Shown one piece after another: positions 17,520 to 26,213 of a stretch of DNA of 64,000 bases; the stretch's first letter is position 1, and each line of letters starts with the position of its first letter. The position numbers were made by a program, and so were the translations under genes. The stretch lies in NCBI GenBank assembly GCA_035503615.1, contig DATJTI010000063.1:54610-118609 (forward strand), written 5' to 3'. Under the pieces are notes generated by a model. The model did no database searches and was not told the origin of the DNA. It worked only from the letters and a program-made list of their open reading frames with translations. Source of the stretch: AP-15 sp035503615 (lineage in GTDB: Bacteria > Pseudomonadota > Alphaproteobacteria > ATCC43930 > CGMCC-115725).

Positions 17520-20411
17520 ATGACGATGGTCGCCCGACACGCCTTGCGGGTCATTTTGCCGGTTTCGCTGCTGCTCGGCCTGGTTCTGTCGGGTCCGGCG
17601 GCATTCGCCCAACAGCGGGTCGGGGTCGATGCGGCGGTCAATCCGGCGGCGATGGGAACCCCTCCGGGCGGTGCGGTGCGGCAGCTCGTGGTCGGGCAGG
17701 ACGTCGTGTTCAACGAGCGGATCGCCACCACGGCCGCGGGCCAGGCCCAGATCCTGTTCGTCGATGAATCGAGCCTGTCGGTCGGGCCGAATGCGAACAT
17801 GGTCATCGACCGGTTCGTCTACGATCCGCATACCGGCACCGGGCAGCTCGCGGCGAGCCTGACCCGTGGCGTGTTCCGCTTTGTCGGCGGCAAGCTCAGC
17901 AAGCACGACAATGCGGTCACGATGTACACGCCGACAGCGACGATCGGCATCCGCGGCGGGGTCATGCTGGTGCAGGTCGGGGCCGAGTGCGCCGCTTCTG
18001 CCGTGTCCTCCGCCGGCTGCCCCGCACTTCGAGTGATCTTCGTCTATGGTGACGGGGTCACGATCACCGGGTCCGACGGCACCTCGCAGACGATCACCCG
18101 GCCCGGCTTCGAGGTCACCGTGGCACGACCGGGTGCGGCCCCGTCGGCACCGGGTCCGGCGCCGGCGGCGACAACCGCAGAGCTGCTGACCCAGCTCGAC
18201 GGACGGCCCGGCGGCCATGGCGGTGCGCCGATCATCCCGACCGAGGTCACAGTCGCCACAAGCGGCATCGCCAACGCGATCTCCGCCGATGTGGCGGCGA
18301 GCGTGCGGGCCGCGTCGCTGACCCAGCCGCCGCCGGTCGAGCCGCAGAGTGTCGGCACCGCGGTGCAACTGACCCAGCTGAACAACCAGAATGCCTCGGT
18401 CCCGGCTGCGACCGCGACCCCGATCGCGGGTGGGCGCAGCCTCAGCATCGCACAATTCCCGGTTTTGCCGCCGGGAACCCCAATCGGTTCCCCAACCGCA
18501 GTCCGACCGTTCGTGCCGATACCGGTCGTCCCGGTCGTGATGCCGCCGGCGGCACCGTCGGCGCCGGTCGTGCCGCAGCCTCCGCACCCGCCGCCGATCA
18601 ACCCGCCGGGACCGCCGCCGGTCGACATCGCCCACCTCGCCGGCGGTTATTACAGTACTGGCGATCAGGGGGTTGCGTTCGGGTTCAAACAGCCCGCGGC
18701 ACCTTATGCCGATGGCCGGGTCGCCAACGGCGTGTTCAGCGCCATTGGCGCCAACGGCGGGTTTGGCGCGGTGAGCTTCCCGCTCGCCCAGGGGTCCGCC
18801 GCGCTCCCGGCTTCGGGGGCAGGAACGACGAGCCCGCTCGGCCCGGTCACCGGCGTGACCTACCTGTCGCCCGACCACAGCTTCTTTTTCGCCGAATTGG
18901 TGCCGGTCCACGAACCGGCGCAGCGCGAATTCATTTATGGCGGGGAGCCGGTCGAAAACACCTTCACGGCGGCGCGCGGCCCGCGGGTGCTGGCCTTCGC
19001 GATCGTTCCGGACGCCGCACTGCGCTCGCTGATCCCGTTCATCCGGCGGCAGGAAGGTGGTGCGCTCCCGGATGCCAGCATCTCGCCCTTGATCCTCGCG
19101 ACACCGGCCGGCAGCGTGTTCTCGACCGAGACCGGCGCCACCAAGGCGTTGCAGGCGAGCCTCGCGATCACCGGGACCGGGGCCGCGCAGAAATCGGCGA
19201 TCGTCGTGCTCGTCGGCAACGTGTTCGGCAACCCGCCGGTCCTCGAAGGCGTGGTGCATGGCAGCTATCTGGCGAGCGCCACCAGCCAGCCGGTCGCCAT
19301 CAATACATATTACGCGACGCCCACCGACGGTGCCGGCAACAGCCTTTACGGTCGCAGCACGCTGTCCGGGTTCGTGCTGAGCCCCGGGGCCGGCGCCGCC
19401 AGTGCGGTTGCAACCGACACGTTGAACCAACAGACCACCGCCCGCTACCAGTTCGCTCAGCCGGCGATCCCGGTCGCCGCCCCGGCGGTCGCGACGGCCA
19501 GCCCGTCGGCACAGACCCTGACCGGCTGGTTCGGCGGTATCATGACCAGGGAACCCGCCAGCAGCGCCGGCCGTCCGATCCCCTATATGCTGACCGGCCG
19601 CGCAACGATCACGACGCATCCCGGCGATCTGCAGATCACCGCCACCCTCGCCGGCGGCGATCCGGCAACTTCGCACCGCAGCGGGATCCCGGCGGCGAAC
19701 GGGATGGTGCTGCAATTCGGCTCGACCGCCGGGACCAATGCCCGCCAAGCCTATGTAAACAACAATCTGTTCGCGATCGAGGAGAGCCCGGTCAGCGATT
19801 CTCGGGTCGACGGGGTCAGCGTTCCGATCAATCTGCAATTTCCGCAGACGAACCCGAACCTCTATCTGGTGACGCAGACCGCGGCGCCGCCGACCTCGCT
19901 GTTGCCGGACGGGCTGTGCGCCTGCCGATATCTCCAATGGGGCTATTGGGGCGGCGAACTCGACACCCCGGCCTTTGGCGACGAGCCCGCCCGTGTCGAT
20001 GTCGGCCACATCAATTCCTGGGTGGCCGGGATCCCGACCAGCGTCGGTGATATTTCGAGCCTCAAGGCGGCCAACTTCACCGGCAGCTATACCGGCAACC
20101 TGTTTGGCACCGTGATCAACGGCACGGCGCAATATCTGGCCAGCGGGAGGCTGGCGGCGAGCTACAATTTCGGCAGCGGAGCCGGCGCGTTTTCGGTCAT
20201 CGATTACGACGGGCTGAGCTTCACCGCACGCGGCCGGGCCGCGCTGTCGGGCGCGAATTATACGTTCGGGCTCGCCGCACCGGGCATCGCCGGTGCCGTC
20301 TCCGGCAGCTTCTACGGGCCGATGGCAGCCGAGACCGGCGGCAATTTCGCTTTCGCCAAAACCGCGGGCCCGGCCTATTTCACGTCCGGAATCTTTGCTG
20401 CCCGGCGCTGA
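17520..20411 (+). CDS. Large exported FecR-domain protein with TbpB-like C-terminal barrel; probable Slam cargo
   Basis: 963 residues. Signal peptide at 1-31 (LPVSLLLGLVLSGPAAFA, cleavage AFA/QQ) with no lipobox Cys, so the product is not a lipoprotein. A FecR domain follows (about 50-205: GQDVVFNERIATTAAGQAQI, LTRGVFRFVGGKL, TPTATIGIRGG). Next come an Ala/Pro linker and a Pro-rich stretch (about 333-375), then a long Gly-rich beta region. The last about 115 residues (847-963) resemble the eight-stranded barrel of transferrin-binding-protein-B-like Slam substrates: GSFYGPMAAETGGNFAF then a final GIFAARR. Probably co-transcribed with the Slam-like gene. FecR domains in secreted proteins are structural; the ligand (haem, metal, glycan) cannot be deduced. 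Confidence 0.75.
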   Translation: MTMVARHALRVILPVSLLLGLVLSGPAAFAQQRVGVDAAVNPAAMGTPPGGAVRQLVVGQDVVFNERIATTAAGQAQILFVDESSLSVGPNANMVIDRFVYDPHTGTGQLAASLTRGVFRFVGGKLSKHDNAVTMYTPTATIGIRGGVMLVQVGAECAASAVSSAGCPALRVIFVYGDGVTITGSDGTSQTITRPGFEVTVARPGAAPSAPGPAPAATTAELLTQLDGRPGGHGGAPIIPTEVTVATSGIANAISADVAASVRAASLTQPPPVEPQSVGTAVQLTQLNNQNASVPAATATPIAGGRSLSIAQFPVLPPGTPIGSPTAVRPFVPIPVVPVVMPPAAPSAPVVPQPPHPPPINPPGPPPVDIAHLAGGYYSTGDQGVAFGFKQPAAPYADGRVANGVFSAIGANGGFGAVSFPLAQGSAALPASGAGTTSPLGPVTGVTYLSPDHSFFFAELVPVHEPAQREFIYGGEPVENTFTAARGPRVLAFAIVPDAALRSLIPFIRRQEGGALPDASISPLILATPAGSVFSTETGATKALQASLAITGTGAAQKSAIVVLVGNVFGNPPVLEGVVHGSYLASATSQPVAINTYYATPTDGAGNSLYGRSTLSGFVLSPGAGAASAVATDTLNQQTTARYQFAQPAIPVAAPAVATASPSAQTLTGWFGGIMTREPASSAGRPIPYMLTGRATITTHPGDLQITATLAGGDPATSHRSGIPAANGMVLQFGSTAGTNARQAYVNNNLFAIEESPVSDSRVDGVSVPINLQFPQTNPNLYLVTQTAAPPTSLLPDGLCACRYLQWGYWGGELDTPAFGDEPARVDVGHINSWVAGIPTSVGDISSLKAANFTGSYTGNLFGTVINGTAQYLASGRLAASYNFGSGAGAFSVIDYDGLSFTARGRAALSGANYTFGLAAPGIAGAVSGSFYGPMAAETGGNFAFAKTAGPAYFTSGIFAARR

Positions 20412-20446
20412 GCACGGCCCCCGATGCACCCGCATGCGACACGCGC

Positions 20447-20477
20447 AAGACCCGCCGGCAGGCTGCCGACGGGTCTT
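20447..20477. terminator. Stem-loop after the FecR-domain gene
   Basis: Strong inverted repeat AAGACCCG/CGGGTCTT (20447-20454 with 20470-20477) with further pairing inside, placed between the convergent stops at 20411 and 20532. No T-run follows on either strand, so it is a stem-loop that may end or protect both transcripts rather than a classical intrinsic terminator. Confidence 0.4.
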
Positions 20478-20531
20478 GGAGACCGTCCCGATTGTCGCGG
20501 CACCAGCGCGGCGCCGCGGCGGGTGGCCGGG

Positions 20532-20915
20532 TCAGTTGGTGCGCGGGCCCACGCCCGACGCGTCATAGGGATGCCGCGCCGGCGCTGCATCCGCAGCGGT
20601 CGGATTATAGGGCACATCTTTTCCCGAGGAGAACGAGCCCGGCTGAGGGCCGACCGAAGCCGAATAGGGGTGATAGTTCGGGTTCGTCGCGTAACCGGAA
20701 GGCGCCTGGTAGTGCGAGTCCTTCCAGAACTGGCTCCCGCCGGGCTTCGGGAAAAAGCTCTGGGTGGAACCGTAGGGCTGGGTCACCGCAGTCTGCGGCG
20801 GCAGCGAAGCGGCCCCTTCCGGCGGCAGCGACGACACCGATTGGGCATGCGCCGCCAACGCGGTTCCGGCCACCAACCCCAGGCTGAGCACCGCCGATGC
20901 AAGAATCCTCGGCAT
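20532..20915 (-). CDS. Small secreted protein of unknown function
   Basis: 127 residues from the ATG at 20915, with a GGAG site eight bases upstream. A clear signal peptide (ILASAVLSLGLVAGTALAAHAQ) is followed by a low-complexity mature part rich in Pro, Ser, Gly and Tyr (YGSTQSFFPKPGG, YATNPNYHPYSASVGPQ). No domain is recognised; it is probably an unstructured periplasmic or extracellular protein. Divergently transcribed from the LysR gene at 21009, so it may be a target of that regulator. Confidence 0.6.
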   Translation of the reverse strand: MPRILASAVLSLGLVAGTALAAHAQSVSSLPPEGAASLPPQTAVTQPYGSTQSFFPKPGGSQFWKDSHYQAPSGYATNPNYHPYSASVGPQPGSFSSGKDVPYNPTAADAAPARHPYDASGVGPRTN

Positions 20916-20981
20916 ATCCAATTCTCCAGTGTTACTTGTGAGATTTTGCCACTAGCAATCTTCCGATCCGGGAGGCGATTA

Positions 20982-21000
20982 TGCAAATGATAATATTGCA
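20982..21000. promoter_or_regulatory. Candidate LysR operator between the secreted-protein and LysR genes
   Basis: Inverted repeat TGCAA-N9-TTGCA (20982-20986 and 20996-21000), AT-rich against the GC-rich background, nine bases before the LysR ATG. Its T-N11-A spacing is of the kind LysR regulators bind, and it lies in the divergent spacer. Confidence 0.4.
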
Positions 21001-21008
21001 TTGCAACC

Positions 21009-21983
21009 ATGAACATCCTTCATTTTAACGCGGTCGACCTCAATTTGCTGCGGGTCTTCGATGCGCTGATCGAGGAGCGCAGCGTCACACGCGCCGGCGA
21101 ACGGCTCGGCTTGACGCAATCGGCGATCAGCCATGCGCTGAACCGGCTGCGCTATGTGCTCGAAGACGAGCTGTTCGTGCGCGGACCCGAGGGCATGCGG
21201 CCCACCGCGCGCGCCGCCGAGATCGCACCGCGCCTGCGCCAGGGGCTGCTCCACCTGCAGCTGGCGCTGACCCCGGCCGAGTTTGTGCCGGCGCAGACCG
21301 CACGGCGCTTTACCATCGTCTGCGGCGAATATGTCGGCGCCGTCCTGGTCCCGGCGCTGCTGGCCCGGCTGCGCGAGGCCGCACCGCATGCCGAGTTCCG
21401 GATCCGTCCGAGCAACATGGGGGTGACCGAGGCGTTGCTCGCCGGGCGTGCCGATCTGGCGATCGGCAGCTTCCGCCGCATACCCGAATGGTTTGCCAGC
21501 ACGCCGCTGTTTCGCGAGACCCGGGTCTGGGTGGTCAGCGCCGATCGGCCCGCCGCCGCCTGGCCCGAGCTGACGCTGGAGCGGCTGGCAGCCCTGCCGC
21601 ATCTGATCTTTTCGGCGACCGGCGAAGACGAGCAGGCGGTCGCCGGCTATGTCGTCGATCACGGGCTCGAACGGCTGGTCATGCGCAGCGAGGTCGGTCT
21701 GCTTCAGGGCGCCCTGGCGGCGCAGGGGCTCAGTCGTGTCGTCGCCCTGACGACACCGCATTTTCTCGCAGCACTCGCCGTCGTCAGCCAGTCGGACATG
21801 GCAGCACCTTTGCCGCGGCGGCTCGCCGTCGCCTTTGCCGAGGTCTATCGGCTGAAGCTGTTCGAGCCGCCCTACGCGTCGCCGCCATTCGATATCATGG
21901 CGCTGTGGCATCGCGAGCATGGCAGCGATCCGGCCATCGCCTGGCTGCGCAGCGTATTGTGCGACGTCACCGCCACGCTGTGA
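21009..21983 (+). CDS. LysR-family transcriptional regulator (NodD/PcpR-like)
   Basis: 324 residues. N-terminal winged helix-turn-helix (about 10-68: DLNLLRVFDALIEERSVTRA, LTQSAISHALNRLRYVLED) and a C-terminal effector-binding domain (about 95-310). The motif DELFVRGPEGMRPTARA places it in the NodD/PcpR/LinR-like branch, whose members often sense aromatic compounds. The divergent neighbour is the small secreted protein; the spacer has a palindrome of LysR type. Effector unknown. Confidence 0.88.
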   Translation: MNILHFNAVDLNLLRVFDALIEERSVTRAGERLGLTQSAISHALNRLRYVLEDELFVRGPEGMRPTARAAEIAPRLRQGLLHLQLALTPAEFVPAQTARRFTIVCGEYVGAVLVPALLARLREAAPHAEFRIRPSNMGVTEALLAGRADLAIGSFRRIPEWFASTPLFRETRVWVVSADRPAAAWPELTLERLAALPHLIFSATGEDEQAVAGYVVDHGLERLVMRSEVGLLQGALAAQGLSRVVALTTPHFLAALAVVSQSDMAAPLPRRLAVAFAEVYRLKLFEPPYASPPFDIMALWHREHGSDPAIAWLRSVLCDVTATL

Positions 21984-21986
21984 CCC

Positions 21987-22730
21987 CTACCCGCCATCCT
22001 GCTTGGTGGTGCCGAGAAGGCTGTGCTCGACCGGTTTGAGGTGACCGTTCTCGATCATCACGATGCGGTCGAGGCGGCGGGCGAGGTCGAGATTATGGGT
22101 GGCGATCAACGCCGCGAGCCCGGTGCGCCGGACGAGGCCGATCAGCGTCTCGAGCACACTCTCGCCGGTTGCGTGATCGAGATTGCCGGTCGGCTCGTCG
22201 CCGAGCAGGATCTTCGGGTCGTTGGCGAGCGCGCGCACGATCGCGACCCGCTGCTGCTCACCCCCCGAAAGCCGCGCCGGCCGATGCTCGGCGCGCGCCG
22301 CCAGACCGACCTGCTCCAGCAATGCGGCCGCCTTCTGCCGCGCCCGGCCGCGCTGCACGCCGGCGATCAGCTGCGGCAACATGACATTTTCGAGCGCCGA
22401 GAATTCCGGCAATAGCTGGTGGAATTGGTAGACAAAGCCGAGTGTCGAACGGCGCAGCAGCGTGCGCTGCGGGTCGGACAGATGGCTGCAATCGCTACCG
22501 ACGACCAGCACCGTGCCGCCATCGGGCCGCTCGAGCAGCCCCGCAAGGTGCAGCAGCGTCGATTTGCCGGCGCCGGAGGGACCGACCAGCGCCACCAGCT
22601 CGCCCTCGCGCAGCACGAGATCGACCCCGTTCAGCACCGCGATCTCGGCCCCGCCGGTCCTGAAGACGCGCCGGACCGCACGCAATTCGAGCACGCTCGC
22701 CGCGATCCGAGTTTCACCCGGCGCCATCAT
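21987..22730 (-). CDS. lolD: Lipoprotein-releasing ABC transporter ATP-binding protein LolD
   Basis: ATPase of the LolCDE complex that releases lipoproteins from the inner membrane to LolA. Walker A GPSGAGKSTLLHLAGLL, the LolD-type FVYQFHQLLPEFSALENV segment, signature LSGGEQQRVAIVRALAN, Walker B ILLGDEPTGNLD. 247 residues. Its ATG overlaps the stop of the preceding permease gene, so the two are coupled. The stop is four bases from the stop of the convergent LysR gene. Confidence 0.94.
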   Translation of the reverse strand: MMAPGETRIAASVLELRAVRRVFRTGGAEIAVLNGVDLVLREGELVALVGPSGAGKSTLLHLAGLLERPDGGTVLVVGSDCSHLSDPQRTLLRRSTLGFVYQFHQLLPEFSALENVMLPQLIAGVQRGRARQKAAALLEQVGLAARAEHRPARLSGGEQQRVAIVRALANDPKILLGDEPTGNLDHATGESVLETLIGLVRRTGLAALIATHNLDLARRLDRIVMIENGHLKPVEHSLLGTTKQDGG

Positions 22731-23971
22731 TCGTAGCGCAGCGCCTCGACCGGATCGAGACGGGCGGCGCGCCAGGACGGGTAGAGCGTGGCCAGAAACG
22801 ACAGCACCAGCGCCAGGATCACGACGCTTGCGACCTCGCGCACATCGATGCGAGCGGGAATGCGGGTGAAAAAATAGATCTCGGCCGAAAACAGGTTGAC
22901 GCCGACGATGCCCTGCACGAACTCGCGGATCGCCTCGATATTGCGGGTGAAGGCGACACCGATCGCCAGCCCCGCAAGGGTGCCGACGACGCCGATGCTG
23001 GCGCCGGACAGCATGAAGATTCTGAGGATCATGCCGCGCGAGGCACCCATCGTGCGCAGGATCGCGATGTCGCGGCCCTTGTCCTTCACCATCATGATCA
23101 TGCTCGAGACGATGTTGAATGCCGCGACCACGATGATCAAGGTCAGGATCAGGAACATGACGTTGCGCTCGATCTCGACCGCGTTGAACAGGCTCGAATT
23201 GGCTTGCTGCCAGTCAACAATCCGCGCCGTGCCGCCCAATGCCGCGTCGATGCGGCGCGCCACCTGCCGCACCTGGTCGGGATCGGCGACAAACACCTGG
23301 AGATCGCTGACCCGATGCGGCAGGCGAAAGAACAGCTGGGCCGCGTCGAGCGGGACATAGATGAAGCTGTTGTCGTATTCGTACATGCCGACATTGAACA
23401 AGGCCACGACATGGTAGGTCTTGAGCCGCGGCATCGTGCCGAACACGGTCGCCGTCCCCTGCGGCGAGATCACCGTGACCCGGCCGCCGAGGCCGATGCC
23501 GAGCTGCTCCGCCAGGCGATAGCCGATCGCCACACCGTCATCGCCGAATTCCCTGAGCGACCCGGCGACGATGTGCGCCGAGACCAGTTTCAGGGCTTCG
23601 AGGTCGGCCGGCCGGATGCCGTGCACCAAGGCGCCCGCGGCGCCGGCGTCGGTCGTCGCCATGACCTGGCCCTCGACGATCGGGATCGCCGCGGTGACCC
23701 CGGCCACGCGTCGCACCTTCCCCGCCGCGGCGTCAAAATCGCCGAGCGAGCCGGTTTGCGCGTACACCCCGAGATCGCCGTTGAGGCCGAGAATGCGGCC
23801 CAGGAGGTCGGCGCGAAACCCGTTCATGACCGACATGACGATGATCAGCGTCGCGACCCCGAGCGCGATCCCCAGCAACGAGAAGATCGCGATCACCGAA
23901 ACGAACCCTTCCGCCCGCCGCGCCCGCAGATAGCGGAACGCGACCATCCGCTCAAAGGTGTTGAAGATCAT
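22727..23971 (-). CDS. lolC: Lipoprotein-releasing ABC transporter permease LolC/LolE
   Basis: Membrane subunit of the Lol exporter; four transmembrane helices with a large periplasmic domain between the first and second (about 50-270), and a C-terminal FtsX-like domain ending SWRAARLDPVEALRYE. The N terminus (FERMVAFRYLRARRAEGFVSV) is typical. 414 residues. Only one permease gene is present, as usual in alphaproteobacteria where a single LolC/E-type protein serves both roles, so the symbol is by convention. Confidence 0.92.
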   Translation of the reverse strand: MIFNTFERMVAFRYLRARRAEGFVSVIAIFSLLGIALGVATLIIVMSVMNGFRADLLGRILGLNGDLGVYAQTGSLGDFDAAAGKVRRVAGVTAAIPIVEGQVMATTDAGAAGALVHGIRPADLEALKLVSAHIVAGSLREFGDDGVAIGYRLAEQLGIGLGGRVTVISPQGTATVFGTMPRLKTYHVVALFNVGMYEYDNSFIYVPLDAAQLFFRLPHRVSDLQVFVADPDQVRQVARRIDAALGGTARIVDWQQANSSLFNAVEIERNVMFLILTLIIVVAAFNIVSSMIMMVKDKGRDIAILRTMGASRGMILRIFMLSGASIGVVGTLAGLAIGVAFTRNIEAIREFVQGIVGVNLFSAEIYFFTRIPARIDVREVASVVILALVLSFLATLYPSWRAARLDPVEALRYE

Positions 23972-23981
23972 GGGGTTAGTT

Positions 23982-24311
23982 TCACCGGTCGCCGATCGGC
24001 TGGATGGCGTTCAGGACATCCTCGGTATATTCAACGTCACCGTTCCAATAATCGACCAACACACTGCGGCTCAATTCTATCCACCGGCTGACCAAGTCGA
24101 GAGCCTGCGCGTTCATCTCACCGCGAATGATGCGGGGTGTGGGACAGACCGTCACAGTGGACATTTCCGAGGGACGGACTTTCGCAGCGCGCGCAAGCTT
24201 TATCCGGGCATCATGTCGTGCCTCGCCCGTTTGCGGGATGAACACGACAAACGGCAGGCCGGTGCGCTCGGGACGCAAATCGGCCATGTCGAACGATGCC
24301 GGCCCGGCCAT
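23982..24311 (-). CDS. Conserved hypothetical protein
   Basis: About 101-110 residues with a recognisable conserved core: LPFVVFIPQTGEARHDARIK, then KVRPSEM, then a C-terminal acidic stretch VLVDYWNGDVEYTEDVLNA. I know similar short proteins from alphaproteobacteria but no function. The start is uncertain: a GTG at 24389 overlaps the proS stop (GTGA), ATGs lie at 24311 and 24287, and the conserved part begins at MADLRPERTGLPF. It may be co-transcribed with proS. Confidence 0.55.
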   Translation of the reverse strand: MAGPASFDMADLRPERTGLPFVVFIPQTGEARHDARIKLARAAKVRPSEMSTVTVCPTPRIIRGEMNAQALDLVSRWIELSRSVLVDYWNGDVEYTEDVLNAIQPIGDR

Positions 24312-24385
24312 CTCCCCGGATTCACCCTCCCTCGGCTTCACCGCCGGCGAGTTTTTTGCGCCCCCGCGAGAAAGAGGCCCGTGGC

Positions 24386-25711
24386 TCACTTCGCCGCCAA
24401 CCGATTAAGAACCGCATCGAGCGGCAGATCGCGCCGCTCGCCGGAGCGGCGGTCCTTGGTCTCGACCGTGCCGGCGGCAAGCCCGCGCGGGCCGATGACG
24501 ATCTGCTCGGGCAGCCCGATCAGATCCATCGTCGCGAATTTGCCGCCGGGCGACTCGTCGCGGTCGTCATAGAGCACCTCGACCCCGGCATTGCGCAGCT
24601 TGCCGTAAAGCCCGTCGGCGGCTTCGCGGCAGTACCTGTCGGCGGCGCGCAGATTGATCAGCCCGACCCGGAACGGGGCGACACTTGCCGGCCAGATGAT
24701 GCCGGCATCGTCGTGGTTGGCCTCGATCAAGGCACCCACCAGACGCGACACGCCGATCCCGTAGGAGCCCATTTCGAGTGGCACGGTGCTGCCGTCGGCG
24801 CGGCTGACGACCGCACCCATCGGTGCCGAATATTTGGCGCCGAAATTGAACACATGGCCGACCTCGATGCCGCGCGCGGTGAGCAATTCCGCATCCGGGA
24901 CCGGGCAGCTGCCGGGATCGTGCATTTCGTCGGTGGTGGCGTAAAACCGCGTCCATCGCGCGAAGAGCGGTTCGAGATCGCCGGCGTAATCGATCGGCTC
25001 GGCCAGGAAATCGGCATCGAGCAAACTGTTCCAGGCGCGGTCGCAATAGACCGCACTCTCGCCGGTATCGGCAAGAATAATGAATTCGTGGCTGAGTTCG
25101 CCGCCGATCGGCCCGGTGTCGGCGCGCATCGGGATCGCCTTCAGCCCCATGCGTGCAAAGCTGCGCAGATAGGCGACGAACATCTTGTTGTACGAGCGCT
25201 TGGCGCCGGCCGCGTCGATATCGAAGCTGTAGGCGTCCTTCATCAGGAATTCGCGGCCGCGCATGACGCCAAAACGCGGCCGCACCTCGTCGCGAAACTT
25301 CCACTGGATGTGGTAGAGCAATTTCGGCAGATCACGGTAGCTCTTGATCGCGGCGCGGACGATCTCGGTGACCTGCTCCTCGTTGGTCGGCCCATACAGC
25401 ATCTCGCGGTCGTGGCGATCGCGGATGCGCAGCATCTCCTTGCCGTAATCATCGTAGCGCCCGCTCTCGCGCCACAGCTCGGCCGGCTGGATCGTCGGCA
25501 TCAGGATTTCCTGGGCGCCGCAGCGGTCCTGCTCCTCGCGCACGATCGCCTCGACCTTTTTGAGGACGCGCAGCCCGAGCGGCAGCCATGAATAGATGCC
25601 GGCCGAGGACTGCCGGATCATCCCGGCGCGCAGCATCAGCCGGTGCGAGACGATCTGCGCCTCGCTCGGGTTCTCGCGCAGTAACGGCACGAAATATTCG
25701 GAAAGACGCAT
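24386..25711 (-). CDS. proS: Prolyl-tRNA synthetase (short bacterial type)
   Basis: Charges tRNA-Pro. Class II synthetase with motif 2 in QWKFRDEVRPRFGVMRGREF and motif 3 in YGIGVSRLVGALIE, and a C-terminal anticodon-binding domain. 441 residues: the form without the editing (INS) domain, usual in alphaproteobacteria. Starts MRLSEYFVPLLREN. Two tandem 19-bp repeats lie just upstream. Confidence 0.97.
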   Translation of the reverse strand: MRLSEYFVPLLRENPSEAQIVSHRLMLRAGMIRQSSAGIYSWLPLGLRVLKKVEAIVREEQDRCGAQEILMPTIQPAELWRESGRYDDYGKEMLRIRDRHDREMLYGPTNEEQVTEIVRAAIKSYRDLPKLLYHIQWKFRDEVRPRFGVMRGREFLMKDAYSFDIDAAGAKRSYNKMFVAYLRSFARMGLKAIPMRADTGPIGGELSHEFIILADTGESAVYCDRAWNSLLDADFLAEPIDYAGDLEPLFARWTRFYATTDEMHDPGSCPVPDAELLTARGIEVGHVFNFGAKYSAPMGAVVSRADGSTVPLEMGSYGIGVSRLVGALIEANHDDAGIIWPASVAPFRVGLINLRAADRYCREAADGLYGKLRNAGVEVLYDDRDESPGGKFATMDLIGLPEQIVIGPRGLAAGTVETKDRRSGERRDLPLDAVLNRLAAK

Positions 25712-25726
25712 GTCACCTCACGCCGC

Positions 25727-25764
25727 TCGGCCTGTGTCGACTCTATCGGCCTGTGCCGACTCTA
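25727..25764. repeat. Two tandem 19-bp repeats upstream of proS
   Basis: The unit TCGGCCTGTGYCGACTCTA occurs twice back to back (25727-25745 and 25746-25764), differing at one base. It lies 16 bases before the proS start codon, so it occupies the promoter or leader. Confidence 0.8.
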
Positions 25765-25899
25765 GGGGAACCGCCCATTCGCTGTCCATTGGTTGGCCTT
25801 GAGGCGCCGGGTGGCGTCCTCCCCGGGATCAGGTTGCGGCCCGGATTTCAGCGCATCACCTGATTCCGAGCAGGCCCAAGGCGCCGATGCGACAGTGCG

Positions 25900-25950
25900 A
25901 AAATCTTATTAAGATTTTGCGTGACGATCAGCCGCAGGCATGCCTATGAT
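25900..25950 (+). promoter_or_regulatory. Palindrome and candidate promoter of a small RNA gene
   Basis: A perfect inverted repeat AAAATCTT-ATT-AAGATTTT (25900-25918) is followed by GTGACG (25921-25926), 18 bases, and TATGAT (25945-25950). This reads as an operator followed by a sigma-70-like promoter firing to the right. Nothing protein-coding follows before 26214. Confidence 0.4.
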
Positions 25951-25956
25951 GCGTCT

Positions 25957-26074
25957 CAGACAAGAGAGGGCGCCGTCGGGCGCCCGGCCCAGGTTTAGGG
26001 AGGGTGCGACCGCCACAGCCGCTCGTGGCGGAGTGGGACGTGAGGGGAAAGGCGGGGCTGCGGCCCCGCTTTTT
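25957..26074 (+). ncRNA. Candidate small RNA with three hairpins and intrinsic terminator
   Basis: Gene-free stretch 25712-26213. From a predicted start near 25957 the transcript would be about 118 bases. It has hairpin 1 at 25968-25985 (GGGCGCC/GGCGCCC), hairpin 2 at 26010-26031 (CCGCCAC/GTGGCGG), and a terminator at 26052-26074. No reading frame in it resembles a gene. It does not match the conserved cores of SRP RNA or a glycine riboswitch that I can recall. It could instead be a structured leader of the aminotransferase gene at 26214. Confidence 0.4.
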
Positions 26075-26092
26075 CTGTCTCCCCGCCTTTTT
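26048..26092 (+). terminator. Intrinsic terminator with an alternative overlapping stem
   Basis: First stem GCGGGGC (26052-26058)/GCCCCGC (26063-26069), 4-base loop, then five T. A second stem uses the same 5' arm, AAAGGCGGGG (26048-26057), with CCCCGCCTTT (26081-26090), again followed by T. The two are mutually exclusive, which allows a backup or switchable terminator. Confidence 0.55.
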
Positions 26093-26213
26093 GCCGCCTG
26101 CCGTTTTGCCGCCCGCCTTTTTGTCGCGGCAGACATCTCATGTTAATCCGATTATGTTGCGCTCCCCGCGGGGTGCGGGATCACAATCACCAGGTCGGAG
26201 TAGAGAGGCGTCG

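Noticed and set aside
17520..17620. The FecR-domain protein as a surface lipoprotein, as in classical Slam cargo
   Set aside because: The signal peptide ends AFA-QQ and contains no Cys for lipid attachment.
17490..20435. A 981-codon open frame antisense to the FecR-domain gene
   Set aside because: It has no recognisable domain and is rich in Arg, Asp and Gly as expected from the reverse complement of a GC-rich gene; the plus-strand frame has signal peptide, FecR domain and barrel.
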